Origin: Phycisphaerales bacterium
GTDB taxonomy: Bacteria > Planctomycetota > Phycisphaerae > Tepidisphaerales > Tepidisphaeraceae
Length of the DNA: 64,000 nt
Assembly: GCA_020853095.1 (NCBI GenBank)
Contig: JADYZN010000026.1
Location: 48,622-112,621, forward strand
Direction of reading: 5' to 3'
The notes under the pieces are model-generated. The model did not search any database. It saw nothing but the letters and a program-made list of their open reading frames with translations, and was not told the DNA's origin. Made by a program: the position numbers and the translations under genes. This document shows, in pieces, positions 44,776-53,397 of the stretch; the first letter of the stretch is position 1; the number at the start of each line of letters is the position of its first letter.

Positions 44776-44824
44776 CCCAACGGATGACAAACGGCTCTGC
44801 TTTTTCCCGTTGCCCTGGAAGCGC

Positions 44825-44926
44825 GTGCGGCCGGTCAACGTGACGTTGTTCGGCCAGGGGATTTCCCACCAGGCGTTTGCCGATCTGCTTTGTCGCACGC
44901 AAATCAAGCCGGCGGAAAAGAAATAA
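44825..44926 (+). pseudogene. Truncated copy of the 3' end of the 42743-43639 gene
   Basis: Reads VRPVNVTLFGQGISHQAF and then diverges to a stop at 44924-44926. It matches the last ~34 residues of the unrecognised protein with 18 of the first 19 codons giving the same residue. No start or upstream part is present. It indicates that this gene, or the whole module, was duplicated and then mostly deleted. Confidence 0.75.
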
Positions 44927-44977
44927 TCGAATCGCATCTGGTCATCCGAATGTCCCGATGAATTTCATAAGAATTAT

Positions 44978-45006
44978 TTGCCGCACACATCAGCGGTTGC
45001 TATGTT
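44978..45006 (+). promoter_or_regulatory. Promoter candidate for the formaldehyde-dehydrogenase-like gene
   Basis: TTGCCG (44978-44983), 17 bp, TATGTT (45001-45006), 39 bp before the ATG, with CAGGAGAA as ribosome-binding site. Confidence 0.4.
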
Positions 45007-45045
45007 GCGACATCGTTTGTCAATTCAACATCAACAGGAGAAATC

Positions 45046-46242
45046 ATGGCTTCCAATCGTGGCGTGGCGTACATCAAACCCGGCGTCGTCGAAGTGCAAT
45101 CGATCGACTTCCCCAAGCTCTACGATCCAGCGCTGAAGCGCAAGATCGAGAATGGCGCGATCCTGAAGATCATCTCGACCAACATCTGCGGTTCGGATCA
45201 ACACATGGTCCGCGGCCGCACAACCGCACCGGCCGGACTGGTGCTCGGCCATGAAATCACCGGCGAGGTGATCGAGACCGGCCGTGATGTCCTGTTCATC
45301 AAAAAGGGTGACATCGTTTCGGTCCCCTTCAACATCGCCTGCGGCCGCTGCCGCAATTGTAACGAGGGAAAGACCGGCATCTGTCAAAACGTCAACCCCG
45401 CCCGCGCCGGGGCCGCCTACGGATACGTGGACATGGGCGGCTGGGTGGGCGGCCAGGCCGAATACGTCATGGTCCCTTATGCCGACTTCAACCTGCTCAA
45501 ATTCCCCGACAGGGCGCAGGCGATGGCCAAGATCAAGGACCTGACGCTGTTGAGCGACATTTTCCCCACCGGCTATCACGGCGCGGTGACGGCCGGCGTG
45601 GGGCCGGGGATGGTGGTGTACGTCGCCGGCGCCGGCCCGGTCGGGCTGGCCTGCGCTGCAAGCTGTCATCTGCTGGGCGCTGCGGTGGTGCTTGTGGGAG
45701 ACATGAACAAGGACCGGCTCAAACAGGCCAAAAGTTTCGGCTGCGTCCCGATCGACCTGACCAAAAACGCCACTCTCGCCGAATTGATCGAACAGGAAGT
45801 GGGCGTGCCGGAGGTCGATTGCAGCGTCGATTGCGTCGGTTTTGAAGCCCACGGAACCGGCAAGCAGGCGGGCGTCGAACGACCGGCCACCGTGCTGAAC
45901 CAGATCATGGAAGTCACCCGTGCCGGCGGGGCGCTGGGCATTCCCGGGCTGTACGTCACCGGCGACCCGGGCGCGACGGATGACAACGCCAAGATCGGCA
46001 TGCTCGGCATCCGCATCGGCCTCGGTTGGGCCAAAAGCCACTGCCTGACCACCGGCCAATGCCCGGTGAAAAAATACAACCGCCAGTTGATGATGTGCAT
46101 CCTGCACGACAAGATCAAAATCGCCAAGGCGGTCAACGTGCAGACGATCTCGCTGGATCAGGCCCCCAAAGGATACAAGGATTTCGACAAAGGGGCCGCC
46201 AAGAAATACGTCATCGACCCCAACGGCATGATCGCGGCATAG
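45046..46242 (+). CDS. fdhA: Glutathione-independent formaldehyde dehydrogenase-like zinc enzyme
   Basis: 398 residues, zinc-dependent medium-chain dehydrogenase of the PFDH type. Catalytic zinc ligands are C48, H69 and E70; structural zinc ligands C99, C102, C105 and C113. The NAD motif is VAGAGPVGLA. Long MDR insertions (VDMGGWVGGQAEYVMVPYADFNL and DCSVDCVGFEAHG) match formaldehyde dehydrogenase. It oxidises formaldehyde to formate in known members. Its place at the end of the glycan locus might relate to demethylation of methylated sugars; this is inference. Confidence 0.85.
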   Translation: MASNRGVAYIKPGVVEVQSIDFPKLYDPALKRKIENGAILKIISTNICGSDQHMVRGRTTAPAGLVLGHEITGEVIETGRDVLFIKKGDIVSVPFNIACGRCRNCNEGKTGICQNVNPARAGAAYGYVDMGGWVGGQAEYVMVPYADFNLLKFPDRAQAMAKIKDLTLLSDIFPTGYHGAVTAGVGPGMVVYVAGAGPVGLACAASCHLLGAAVVLVGDMNKDRLKQAKSFGCVPIDLTKNATLAELIEQEVGVPEVDCSVDCVGFEAHGTGKQAGVERPATVLNQIMEVTRAGGALGIPGLYVTGDPGATDDNAKIGMLGIRIGLGWAKSHCLTTGQCPVKKYNRQLMMCILHDKIKIAKAVNVQTISLDQAPKGYKDFDKGAAKKYVIDPNGMIAA

Positions 46243-46272
46243 GCCGCGGGGTTTTCAAACTGACCCTGGCGA

Positions 46273-48198
46273 TCAAGGCGCCGTGGCGGGTGATTCGGCC
46301 GCATGATCCGGCTCAATCGGCGGCCGCGGCTGTGGTGACGTCCACCCGGGAATGAACCGGTACGGCGGCGGATCCCAATGAAACGGCTTGCCCGGCGGGG
46401 CGTGCTTGTCCAGATCATACACCAGCATGCAATGGCCGATGATCGCATCCGGTTCCATCTCCCGAAGCTGCGCGTAAACATCCGGCCAGTAATACAACCC
46501 CGCCTCCCAGATCGGACTGATGATCAAAATCCCGTGCGTCGGCGGCGGCTCGGAACGGGACAGGATGTTGGCCCGATCGCCGATGTACCACCACGTCTTG
46601 GGCGTCGGCGCATCTTTGATGTCGAAATATCCCAGATAAACCGGCCGGCCGGCATGGGGATGCGCATTGAGCCACCGAGCCACCTGCCGCAATGATTGCG
46701 CCCAGTCAATGTTCGAGTCGTTGATGCTCAGATACGGCTTGTGACGCGGAAAATTGACGTAACTGAGATAGTCCGCCCCATACGTCGCGGCATGAATTCC
46801 CGAACCGATCACCGCGATCCACAATATCGCCCTCAATCCCCGCCCCGCGCCGGCCGCGCATCGCGAACTGAGAATCAACGCCAGCAGATAAGGCGCAAGG
46901 ACGTGCCGAAACCCGATGTTCAGCCGGGACATCAGCATCGGCGGAATCCAGACCAGCAGCGGCAGCAACAGATACAACTCCGCCCATCGCGGCCGAAATT
47001 TCCGCAGCGAGTAAATGGCAATCAGAAAAACCACCCCAAAACCAATGGGCACTTTGAACGTGCTGAGAACCGGAAAATAGTACCACCATCCGCCGATGCG
47101 GTGCATCCCCAGCAGAAAACCCCAATGCCCATGCCGCATGTGCTGCATTTCGCCGATGACCGCCGCGATGTACAAACCCCCCGGCCATCGCAGATCAAGC
47201 AGCGGATCGAGATGCCGAGCCACGAACGAATCGCGGTTGGCGTAATCAATCGACCAGGTGTTGTTGCGCGGGATCGAAACGTCGAACAACAGCATCGCCC
47301 AGCACCAGCCCACCACCAGCAACCCGGCCAGCAAAACCGTGTCGAACCGCTTCCGCAACGTCGGCCGAAGCTCCGACCACCGAACGCCATTCCGCATCGG
47401 CCGGATGTACCACTCGAATATGGCCCACAATAAAACGACAAACGGCGCAAGGATGCCGCTGGTTTTCATCTGCATCGCCAGCGCGCTGGCGAACGTCAGC
47501 ATCGCGAATTTCCATCGCGTGGGGGATACGAAATATCGCCAGGCGCAAAATCCCAGCAAAACAAAGGATTCCGCGCTGAGAATATCCGCCGCCGCCGGCG
47601 GAATGTGCGCCGCGATGTTCGGCTCCACCAGCAGCATCGCCGTCACCAGCCACGCCGAACCAAGCCCATAAATCGCCCGGCACCAGTGAAAGATCAACGC
47701 CGCGCACGGAACCCACAAAAACGCCTTCCAGATCGCAATAATCAGCAAAATAACGTCCGGCCGAAGCTGATGACCGAAAATGACGTGGGCGCGATAAATC
47801 AACGCCTGGCGGGCCAACTGCGGAATGTCCGGCTGTGTATCGGGCCATCCCGGCGGCATCGTGGCCGCCTTCAACGGTTCATCGGGCGTGCATCCCATCG
47901 CCACCAGCGGCAACACCATCAACCCATCCGCAAGCGGAGGATTTTCAATGCTGATCATCCCCTCCGACAAATGCCCCGTGACAAACAACAAACCCCGTCG
48001 GATGTGCCAGTCGTCGTCGATGTACCCGCTGTGCGACCAGGAAATCATCGCCGAACGGGGAATGACCACCAATGCGATCAACAGCGTCGCCAGCCAGAAC
48101 CAGCGATCCAGCGGAGGAAGGGCACGCGAACAACAGGATGGCTTGCCATCAGACAAAGCCGGCAACGAATCAGAAGCTGCGGAGGATGCCACATCCAT
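46273..48198 (-). CDS. GT39-like membrane glycosyltransferase
   Basis: 641 residues with an N-terminal acidic loop (YIDDDWHIRRG, near residue 58) and ENPPLADG, features of dolichyl/polyprenyl-phosphate-sugar transferases of the PMT/ArnT type. About ten to twelve membrane segments follow, then a soluble C-terminal domain. It may transfer a sugar from a lipid carrier to a surface protein or glycan. It converges on fdhA and diverges from the BON gene. Confidence 0.68.
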   Translation of the reverse strand: MDVASSAASDSLPALSDGKPSCCSRALPPLDRWFWLATLLIALVVIPRSAMISWSHSGYIDDDWHIRRGLLFVTGHLSEGMISIENPPLADGLMVLPLVAMGCTPDEPLKAATMPPGWPDTQPDIPQLARQALIYRAHVIFGHQLRPDVILLIIAIWKAFLWVPCAALIFHWCRAIYGLGSAWLVTAMLLVEPNIAAHIPPAAADILSAESFVLLGFCAWRYFVSPTRWKFAMLTFASALAMQMKTSGILAPFVVLLWAIFEWYIRPMRNGVRWSELRPTLRKRFDTVLLAGLLVVGWCWAMLLFDVSIPRNNTWSIDYANRDSFVARHLDPLLDLRWPGGLYIAAVIGEMQHMRHGHWGFLLGMHRIGGWWYYFPVLSTFKVPIGFGVVFLIAIYSLRKFRPRWAELYLLLPLLVWIPPMLMSRLNIGFRHVLAPYLLALILSSRCAAGAGRGLRAILWIAVIGSGIHAATYGADYLSYVNFPRHKPYLSINDSNIDWAQSLRQVARWLNAHPHAGRPVYLGYFDIKDAPTPKTWWYIGDRANILSRSEPPPTHGILIISPIWEAGLYYWPDVYAQLREMEPDAIIGHCMLVYDLDKHAPPGKPFHWDPPPYRFIPGWTSPQPRPPIEPDHAAESPATAP

Positions 48199-48284
48199 AG
48201 TATAGGCAAAAAATTGTCATTCCCAAGCCCGCTTCGGCATTGAATTTGCTCCAAGTCATCCCGTCAACTTTAAGGAGACTGACC

Positions 48285-48941
48285 ATGACAACGAACAGAC
48301 ACGATTACGTTGAATATGGAATGACGCTGCTTGCCGGCGCGGGGATCGGCGCGGCGATCATGTACCTGGCCGACCCCCAATCGGGCGGAAATCGAAGACA
48401 CACCCTCGGCCGGTCGGCCCAGTCGGCATTGCATGGGGTGGAGGAACGAATCGGCCACGCCATCCATTCCACCGGCGATGCCCGGACAAAAACGAAAGCC
48501 ATCGGATTCGCCCTGCTGGGGGCGGCGTGCATGTGGCTGCTGGATCCCACCCAGGGCCGGCGGCGTCGGGCGTTGGTCCGCGACAAAACGGCCGACTTGG
48601 CACACGACACCACCGACCTGATCCATCGCACCGGCCGATATGTCGGCGACAAGGTCCATGGTGCAGCGGCCGTCGCGCGATCCATGCTCCATCCAGCTCC
48701 GGTGGATGATGAGATTCTGGCCGAACACGTGCGATCGCAACTGGGCCATCTGATCACCAATGCCGGACAGGTGTTCGTGGCGGTGGATGAAGGATCCGTC
48801 ACCTTGAGCGGTCCGGTCGATGAAGCGGACTGTCCAACGGTGCAAAGAGCGATCGGCCGAATCCCCGGCGTGAGGGAATTGCACTGCCGGTTTGAAGCAC
48901 CGGCGGGTCAATCAAAACACGCCGGAGCATCCAAGGGATAA
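48285..48941 (+). CDS. BON-domain protein
   Basis: 218 residues. Two glycine-rich short helices (GAGIGAAIMYLADPQSGGNRRH and AIGFALLGAACMWLLDPTQGRRRR), each followed by basic residues, suggest two membrane-associated copies of one motif (LADPQSG/LLDPTQG). The C-terminal ~70 residues form a BON domain (SQLGHLITNAGQVFVAVDEGSVTLSGPVDE). BON domains bind phospholipid and occur in stress proteins such as OsmY. TAAGGAGA precedes the ATG. Confidence 0.78.
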   Translation: MTTNRHDYVEYGMTLLAGAGIGAAIMYLADPQSGGNRRHTLGRSAQSALHGVEERIGHAIHSTGDARTKTKAIGFALLGAACMWLLDPTQGRRRRALVRDKTADLAHDTTDLIHRTGRYVGDKVHGAAAVARSMLHPAPVDDEILAEHVRSQLGHLITNAGQVFVAVDEGSVTLSGPVDEADCPTVQRAIGRIPGVRELHCRFEAPAGQSKHAGASKG

Positions 48942-48991
48942 ATCCCTTCCGAATATGGATGCGAAGGCAAACTCTGGAATACCCTCTCCTT

Positions 48992-49031
48992 CACCCTTCT
49001 TCATGGAAACAGCGAAGAAGGGTGTTATTTT
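48992..49031 (+). terminator. Rho-independent terminator after the BON gene
   Basis: CACCCTTCTT (48992-49001) pairs with AAGAAGGGTG (49015-49024), a 10-bp stem, then TTATTTTTT. The stop codon of the opposite gene lies inside the T-run. Confidence 0.75.
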
Positions 49032-50524
49032 TTCCGGTTCCAGAAATCAAAATCCAGGCCGCCGCGCAGATCGGTCTTTTTCTTTTTCTTCGCCGGAGCC
49101 GGTGCATCAGAAGCGGCCGATGGAGCGGCGGCTTCGATCTCGGCCACCTTTTTGATCGACAGGCCGATTCGGCGGTTGTCCTTGTCGATGTCGAGGATGC
49201 GGATGCGCACCGACTGGCCCGGCTTGACGGCCGAGGCCACCGTGCTGACGCGCTGGCCGGCCAGTTCGCTGATGTGAACCAGCCCTTCAAGCCCCGCCTC
49301 CAGCTCGACAAACGCCCCAAACTCGGCGAGTCGCGAGACCGTCCCATCGACCACCATGTCCACCGCATATCGGTCGTTGACTGTGGCCCACGGGTCCGGG
49401 CCGGCCTGTTTAAGGCTGAAGGAGATGCGTTTCTGGACCGCGTCGATCGAGATCACCACCAGCTTGATCGTATCCCCTTCGTGGACCACATCCTGCGGCG
49501 ACTTGATCCGCTGCCAGCTCATTTCGCTGACGGGCAAAAGACCTTCAAGACCTTCCTCGACCTCGATGAACGCCCCAAACGATTCAACCCGCGTCACCCG
49601 GCCGGTCAGACTGGTTCCAACCGGGTATTTGGCCGCTGCGTCGGCCCACGGATCGGTGCCGCGGGCCTGTTTGAGGCTCAACGAAAGCTTGCCGGTGTCG
49701 CGGTCGATCTTGAGGACTTTGACATCCAGGGCATCGCCGACCTTCACAAACTCGGCCGCGTTTTGCCGGCCGCGTTTGAAGGTCATTTCCGAGACGTGCA
49801 GCAGGCCATCGACCCCGCCAAGATCGACGAACGCGCCAAAATCCATCACGCTGCGGACGGTCCCACGGCGGATCTGCCCCTCGGCCAGTTCCTCCATCAA
49901 TTTCTGCTTTTGCTGCTCGCGTTCGCGTTCGAGGATGTTTCGGCGGGAGACGATCAGGTTTTTCGCCGCGCGGTCGAATTGCGTGACCTCGACCGTCATC
50001 CGCTGGCCGATCAGGGTGGAAATGTCCTTCTGAAAAAAAATGTCCACCTGCCCGGCGGGCATGAACGCCCGCATGCTTTTGATCTCCAGCTCCAAACCCC
50101 CCTTGTTCATGCCGGTGACGGTCCCTTCGACGACCTGGCCGATTTCCAGGTTTTCCCAGGTGACGTGGGAGGTGACGGCCCCCTTGCGCGAAAGCACCAG
50201 CAACCCTTCGCGGGGGTCGAACCGATCAACGTGAAATTCAATCTCCTGCCCGACGGAAGGGATGTCATCAAACTGAAGCAGTGAGGCGATCCCCTGGCTC
50301 TTGCCGCCGAAATCGACAAAAACGTTGTCCTGGTCCACTCGGATGACCCGGCCGATGCGCATTCCCTTGGCCGACGGGGCCTCCGATGTGCGGGGGGCGG
50401 GGGCGGACTGGCTGTAAAGCTCCTCCATCGACAACCCTTCGAGGGCATCGTCGATCTGCCGATCCAACGAGGCATCGGCATCGGGTCGGAACTTCTGTTT
50501 GTAAAGATCATCCTGCTTGGCCAT
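49025..50524 (-). CDS. S1 RNA-binding domain protein (30S protein S1-like)
   Basis: 499 residues with four S1 domains, each opening with a V-x-G-x-V pattern: GRVIRVDQDNVFVDFGGK, GTVTGMNKGGLELEI, GTVRSVMDFGAFVDLGG, GRVTRVESFGAFIEVEEG and GTVSRLAEFGAFVELEAG (the first two are less regular). It ends in a Lys-rich tail. I chose the ATG at 50524, six bases from GAG; the ATG at 50530 abuts it. The open frame continues upstream but overlaps the opposite gene. It could be the S1 ribosomal protein or a paralogue. Confidence 0.85.
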   Translation of the reverse strand: MAKQDDLYKQKFRPDADASLDRQIDDALEGLSMEELYSQSAPAPRTSEAPSAKGMRIGRVIRVDQDNVFVDFGGKSQGIASLLQFDDIPSVGQEIEFHVDRFDPREGLLVLSRKGAVTSHVTWENLEIGQVVEGTVTGMNKGGLELEIKSMRAFMPAGQVDIFFQKDISTLIGQRMTVEVTQFDRAAKNLIVSRRNILEREREQQKQKLMEELAEGQIRRGTVRSVMDFGAFVDLGGVDGLLHVSEMTFKRGRQNAAEFVKVGDALDVKVLKIDRDTGKLSLSLKQARGTDPWADAAAKYPVGTSLTGRVTRVESFGAFIEVEEGLEGLLPVSEMSWQRIKSPQDVVHEGDTIKLVVISIDAVQKRISFSLKQAGPDPWATVNDRYAVDMVVDGTVSRLAEFGAFVELEAGLEGLVHISELAGQRVSTVASAVKPGQSVRIRILDIDKDNRRIGLSIKKVAEIEAAAPSAASDAPAPAKKKKKTDLRGGLDFDFWNRKK

Positions 50525-50626
50525 GGGCATCTCGGTAAAAGTTGGGGGGTATGTTAGCCGGATGAAGGGCAATTCGCCAAGTGAACAAAGGTGGACGGAT
50601 GGCGTTGGCGGTGGTTCAATCAGGCC

Positions 50627-52162
50627 ATGAGCGACTTTCAACGAACCTACGATCGGCTGGTGGCGGAACTCCGGGAGATCGCCTTGCTGGGGTCGGTGGC
50701 CAGCGTGCTGGGGTGGGATGAGCAGGTGTTGCTGCCGGACAAGGGTCGGCAATTGCGGGCCGGTCAATCGGGGCTGATCGCCCGGCTGCATCATGAGCGG
50801 TTCACTTCCCCCCGGATCGGGCAGATGCTGGCCGAGTTGGAATCCAGCGGCCTGATGGCCGATCCGCATGGACAATTCGCGGTGAACGTCCGCCAGACCC
50901 GCCGGTCGTACGATCGGGCCATCACGCTGCCGGCGGCGTTGGTGGAACAGATGACCGCCACCGAGGTGCATTGCCAGCAGGCGTGGGTGGAGGCGAGAAA
51001 AAAATCGGATTACGGGCATTTCAAACCCTGGCTGGAGAAGATGCTGGATTTGAAACGACAGGAGGCCCAATGCTACCTGTCGGCCGCCGGCCATCAGCCG
51101 GACCGGCCGACGACTCTTTACGATGCCCTGCTGGAAGGATTTGAACCGGGTGAACGGGCCGACAACCTGCGGCGGATTTTCACCGAATTGCGATCGGAAC
51201 TGGTCCCGTTGATCGAGCAGGTGGCCGGCCGGCCCAGACCCGATTCGGACCCGATTCCGCATCGGCATTTTCCGCGTGATCAGCAGGAACAATTCGCCCG
51301 CGAGGCGGCGGCGAAGATCGGGTTCGATTTTGAGGCCGGCCGGCTGGATGTGAGCGCGCACCCGTTTTGCAGCGGCATCGGGCCGGGGGATGTGAGGTTG
51401 ACGACCCGTTATCGCGAGGATTCGTTCGCCGATGCGTTCTTCGGCGTGTTGCACGAGGCGGGACACGGGTTGTACCACCAGGGTTTGCCGCCCGAACATT
51501 TTGGCACGCCGTGCGGGGCGCCGGTGTCGCTGGGCATCCATGAAAGCCAGTCGCGGATGTGGGAAAATCTCGTGGGGCGCGGGCGGCCGTTCTGGCGATA
51601 TTTCTGGCCCAAAGCCCAGGAGCGATTCGGGCCGGCGCTGGCGGGGGTGTCGATGGAACAATGGTTGATCGCGATCCACCGGATCCAACCCTCGCTGATT
51701 CGGGTCGAGGCGGATGAGGCCACCTACAACCTGCACATCATCCTGCGATTTGAACTGGAGCAGGCGTTGTTGCACGGCGATTTGCCGGCCGACGACCTGC
51801 CGGGCGAATGGAACCGACGGATGAAACAGGACCTTGGGGTGGATGTGCCGGATGATGCGCGCGGATGCTTGCAGGACATCCACTGGAGCGGCGGGGCGAT
51901 CGGGTATTTCCCCACCTATACGCTGGGGAATTTGTACGCGGCGCAGTTTTTTGAACAGGCGAACAAAGACCTCGGCGGCCTGGATGAGGCTTTTTCGCGT
52001 GGAGATTTCACCCCTTTGCGCAACTGGCTGAGAGAAAAAATTCACGGCCAGGGCAAACGGTTTTCCGCAAGGGAGCTGGCGCGGACCATCACGGGGCGGG
52101 ATTTGAACGCCGGGCCGTTGATGAGACATCTGCGCCAGGTGGCGCAATTCGGCGAGGTTTGA
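50627..52162 (+). CDS. Carboxypeptidase Taq family (M32) metallopeptidase
   Basis: 511 residues. The zinc-binding motif HEAGH lies near residue 280 (VLHEAGHGLYHQGLP), with the third ligand Glu in IHESQSRMWEN about 30 residues later. Family-specific text includes DVRLTTRYREDSFADAFFGVLHE and the C-terminal SGGAIGYFPTYTLGNLYAAQF. It removes C-terminal residues from peptides in the cytoplasm. The gene diverges from the S1 gene. Confidence 0.93.
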   Translation: MSDFQRTYDRLVAELREIALLGSVASVLGWDEQVLLPDKGRQLRAGQSGLIARLHHERFTSPRIGQMLAELESSGLMADPHGQFAVNVRQTRRSYDRAITLPAALVEQMTATEVHCQQAWVEARKKSDYGHFKPWLEKMLDLKRQEAQCYLSAAGHQPDRPTTLYDALLEGFEPGERADNLRRIFTELRSELVPLIEQVAGRPRPDSDPIPHRHFPRDQQEQFAREAAAKIGFDFEAGRLDVSAHPFCSGIGPGDVRLTTRYREDSFADAFFGVLHEAGHGLYHQGLPPEHFGTPCGAPVSLGIHESQSRMWENLVGRGRPFWRYFWPKAQERFGPALAGVSMEQWLIAIHRIQPSLIRVEADEATYNLHIILRFELEQALLHGDLPADDLPGEWNRRMKQDLGVDVPDDARGCLQDIHWSGGAIGYFPTYTLGNLYAAQFFEQANKDLGGLDEAFSRGDFTPLRNWLREKIHGQGKRFSARELARTITGRDLNAGPLMRHLRQVAQFGEV

Positions 52163-52166
52163 TCCG

Positions 52167-52217
52167 TAAAAAAACTCTCTCCCCCTCCCGGTTTGTTGAT
52201 TCACAGGAGGGGGAGAG
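52167..52217 (-). terminator. Rho-independent terminator of the rnk-like gene (minus strand)
   Basis: A perfect 12-bp stem, CTCTCCCCCTCC (52177-52188) with GGAGGGGGAGAG (52206-52217). On the minus strand it is followed by seven T residues (A at 52168-52174). It also lies after the M32 gene, but no T-run follows on that strand. Confidence 0.8.
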
Positions 52218-52237
52218 GAGAAAAGAGAACCGGATCC

Positions 52238-52681
52238 TTACAGGTGAAAATCCCCGGCCGCTTCGGGCTGGTAGAGGATTTTCTCGATTTTCAGCTTTCG
52301 CTTGCCGCCGGGGGCGTCAAACTCGATCACCTGCCCGACGTGACTGCCCAGCAGCGCTCGCCCCAGCGGGGCCAGCACCGACAGCTTGTCATCGTTGATG
52401 TCGGCTTCTTCCGGGTACACCAGCGTGTAGGTTTCGGTTTCGTCGAGTTTCATGTCGCGCACCTTGACCTGCGAACGCATCGTCACGACGGCCTTGGGAA
52501 CGCTGTTCGTCGCGACGATCCGTCCGCGGCCCAGCTCCTCCTTCAGGTTGGTCGTCGCCGAACTCTGCGCGCCGTGATAGCGCGGTGAATCCACCAGGTG
52601 CCGGAGGCGGTCAAAATCCGCATCCGTGATGGTGACTTCATTCAATTTAACCTTTTCCTTGGCGGATGCTTTGGAAACCAT
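52238..52681 (-). CDS. rnk: GreA/Rnk-type transcription elongation factor
   Basis: 147 residues. The C-terminal FKBP-like fold (YTLVYPEEADINDDKLSVLAPLGRALLGSHVGQVIEF) is shared by GreA/GreB and Rnk, and the short N-terminal part (VTITDADFDRLRHLVD) lacks the long coiled coil of GreA, which favours Rnk. Rnk regulates nucleoside diphosphate kinase and binds polymerase in E. coli. AAGGAG lies before the ATG. Confidence 0.78.
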   Translation of the reverse strand: MVSKASAKEKVKLNEVTITDADFDRLRHLVDSPRYHGAQSSATTNLKEELGRGRIVATNSVPKAVVTMRSQVKVRDMKLDETETYTLVYPEEADINDDKLSVLAPLGRALLGSHVGQVIEFDAPGGKRKLKIEKILYQPEAAGDFHL

Positions 52682-52889
52682 GGCAATACTCCTTTACGAA
52701 AAATTCGACCGCGACATGCGGCGAATACCTTTGCGTCATCCCGCCTGACAATTGTTGATAAATGATTTTACGGCCCGCCCGCCGGTCGGCGGGAGACCGG
52801 AAGACGGCCTTAACGATTAAAGGCCGGATGCAGGCGGTTAAGCCCGATCACAGAACGAAATTGAATCAATGCGTTGGTCATGTAACGAT

Positions 52890-53249
52890 TCAACCAAAAG
52901 CCAGCGACACCGGGTGCTGGTGACGATGGCCGCCTTTGCGCTGCTGCTGCATCTGCCGGCGGACGGGCCGGACGACCAGCTTGCGCGCCCGGCGGGCCGC
53001 CTCATCGACCGCCGCGTACAGGTCGCGGTCCACCGCTTCGGCCGCCAGCACGCCGTGGCCGCGGATGGCGACCACCAGGCCGCACCGCTTGTCCACGCCG
53101 CCCCGGTCGGCGTTGAGGTCTTCCAGCCGTGCCGTCACCTTGAGCACCCAGCGCGAATAGTGTCCCAGGGCGGATTCGATCCGGTTTTCAACGTGCATCC
53201 GGATCGCATCGGTCAGGTCAAATCCCATCGCTCGGGTCTCGATCAGCAT
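52890..53249 (-). CDS. Ribosome hibernation-promoting factor (HPF/RaiA family)
   Basis: 119 residues. ETRAMGFDLTDAIRMHVENRIESALGHYSRWV and LEDLNADRGGVDKRCGLVVAI match the HPF/YfiA fold, and the protein stops after that fold, so it is the short form. It binds the 30S channel and silences ribosomes in stationary phase. It is between rnk and the divergent nhaR-like gene; the ~200 bp to rnk holds GC-rich hairpins near 52782-52832 but no gene. Confidence 0.85.
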   Translation of the reverse strand: MLIETRAMGFDLTDAIRMHVENRIESALGHYSRWVLKVTARLEDLNADRGGVDKRCGLVVAIRGHGVLAAEAVDRDLYAAVDEAARRARKLVVRPVRRQMQQQRKGGHRHQHPVSLAFG

Positions 53250-53397
53250 GGCCGCTTACCTCCAACAAAAAAGGTCACGTCGCAGCTTTCAGACACCACA
53301 GGCTCCGAAAGTCGAAGCCCGCTGTTGCAACGAATCATACAATCCGGCAGACTATAGGTAAAATACGATCTTTGGAACTGTAACATAGGAATAAGTT

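Noticed and set aside
50531..52204. Upstream extension of the S1 protein to 1059 residues
   Set aside because: The extra part lies opposite the M32 peptidase and has no S1 features; the ATG at 50524 fits the family.
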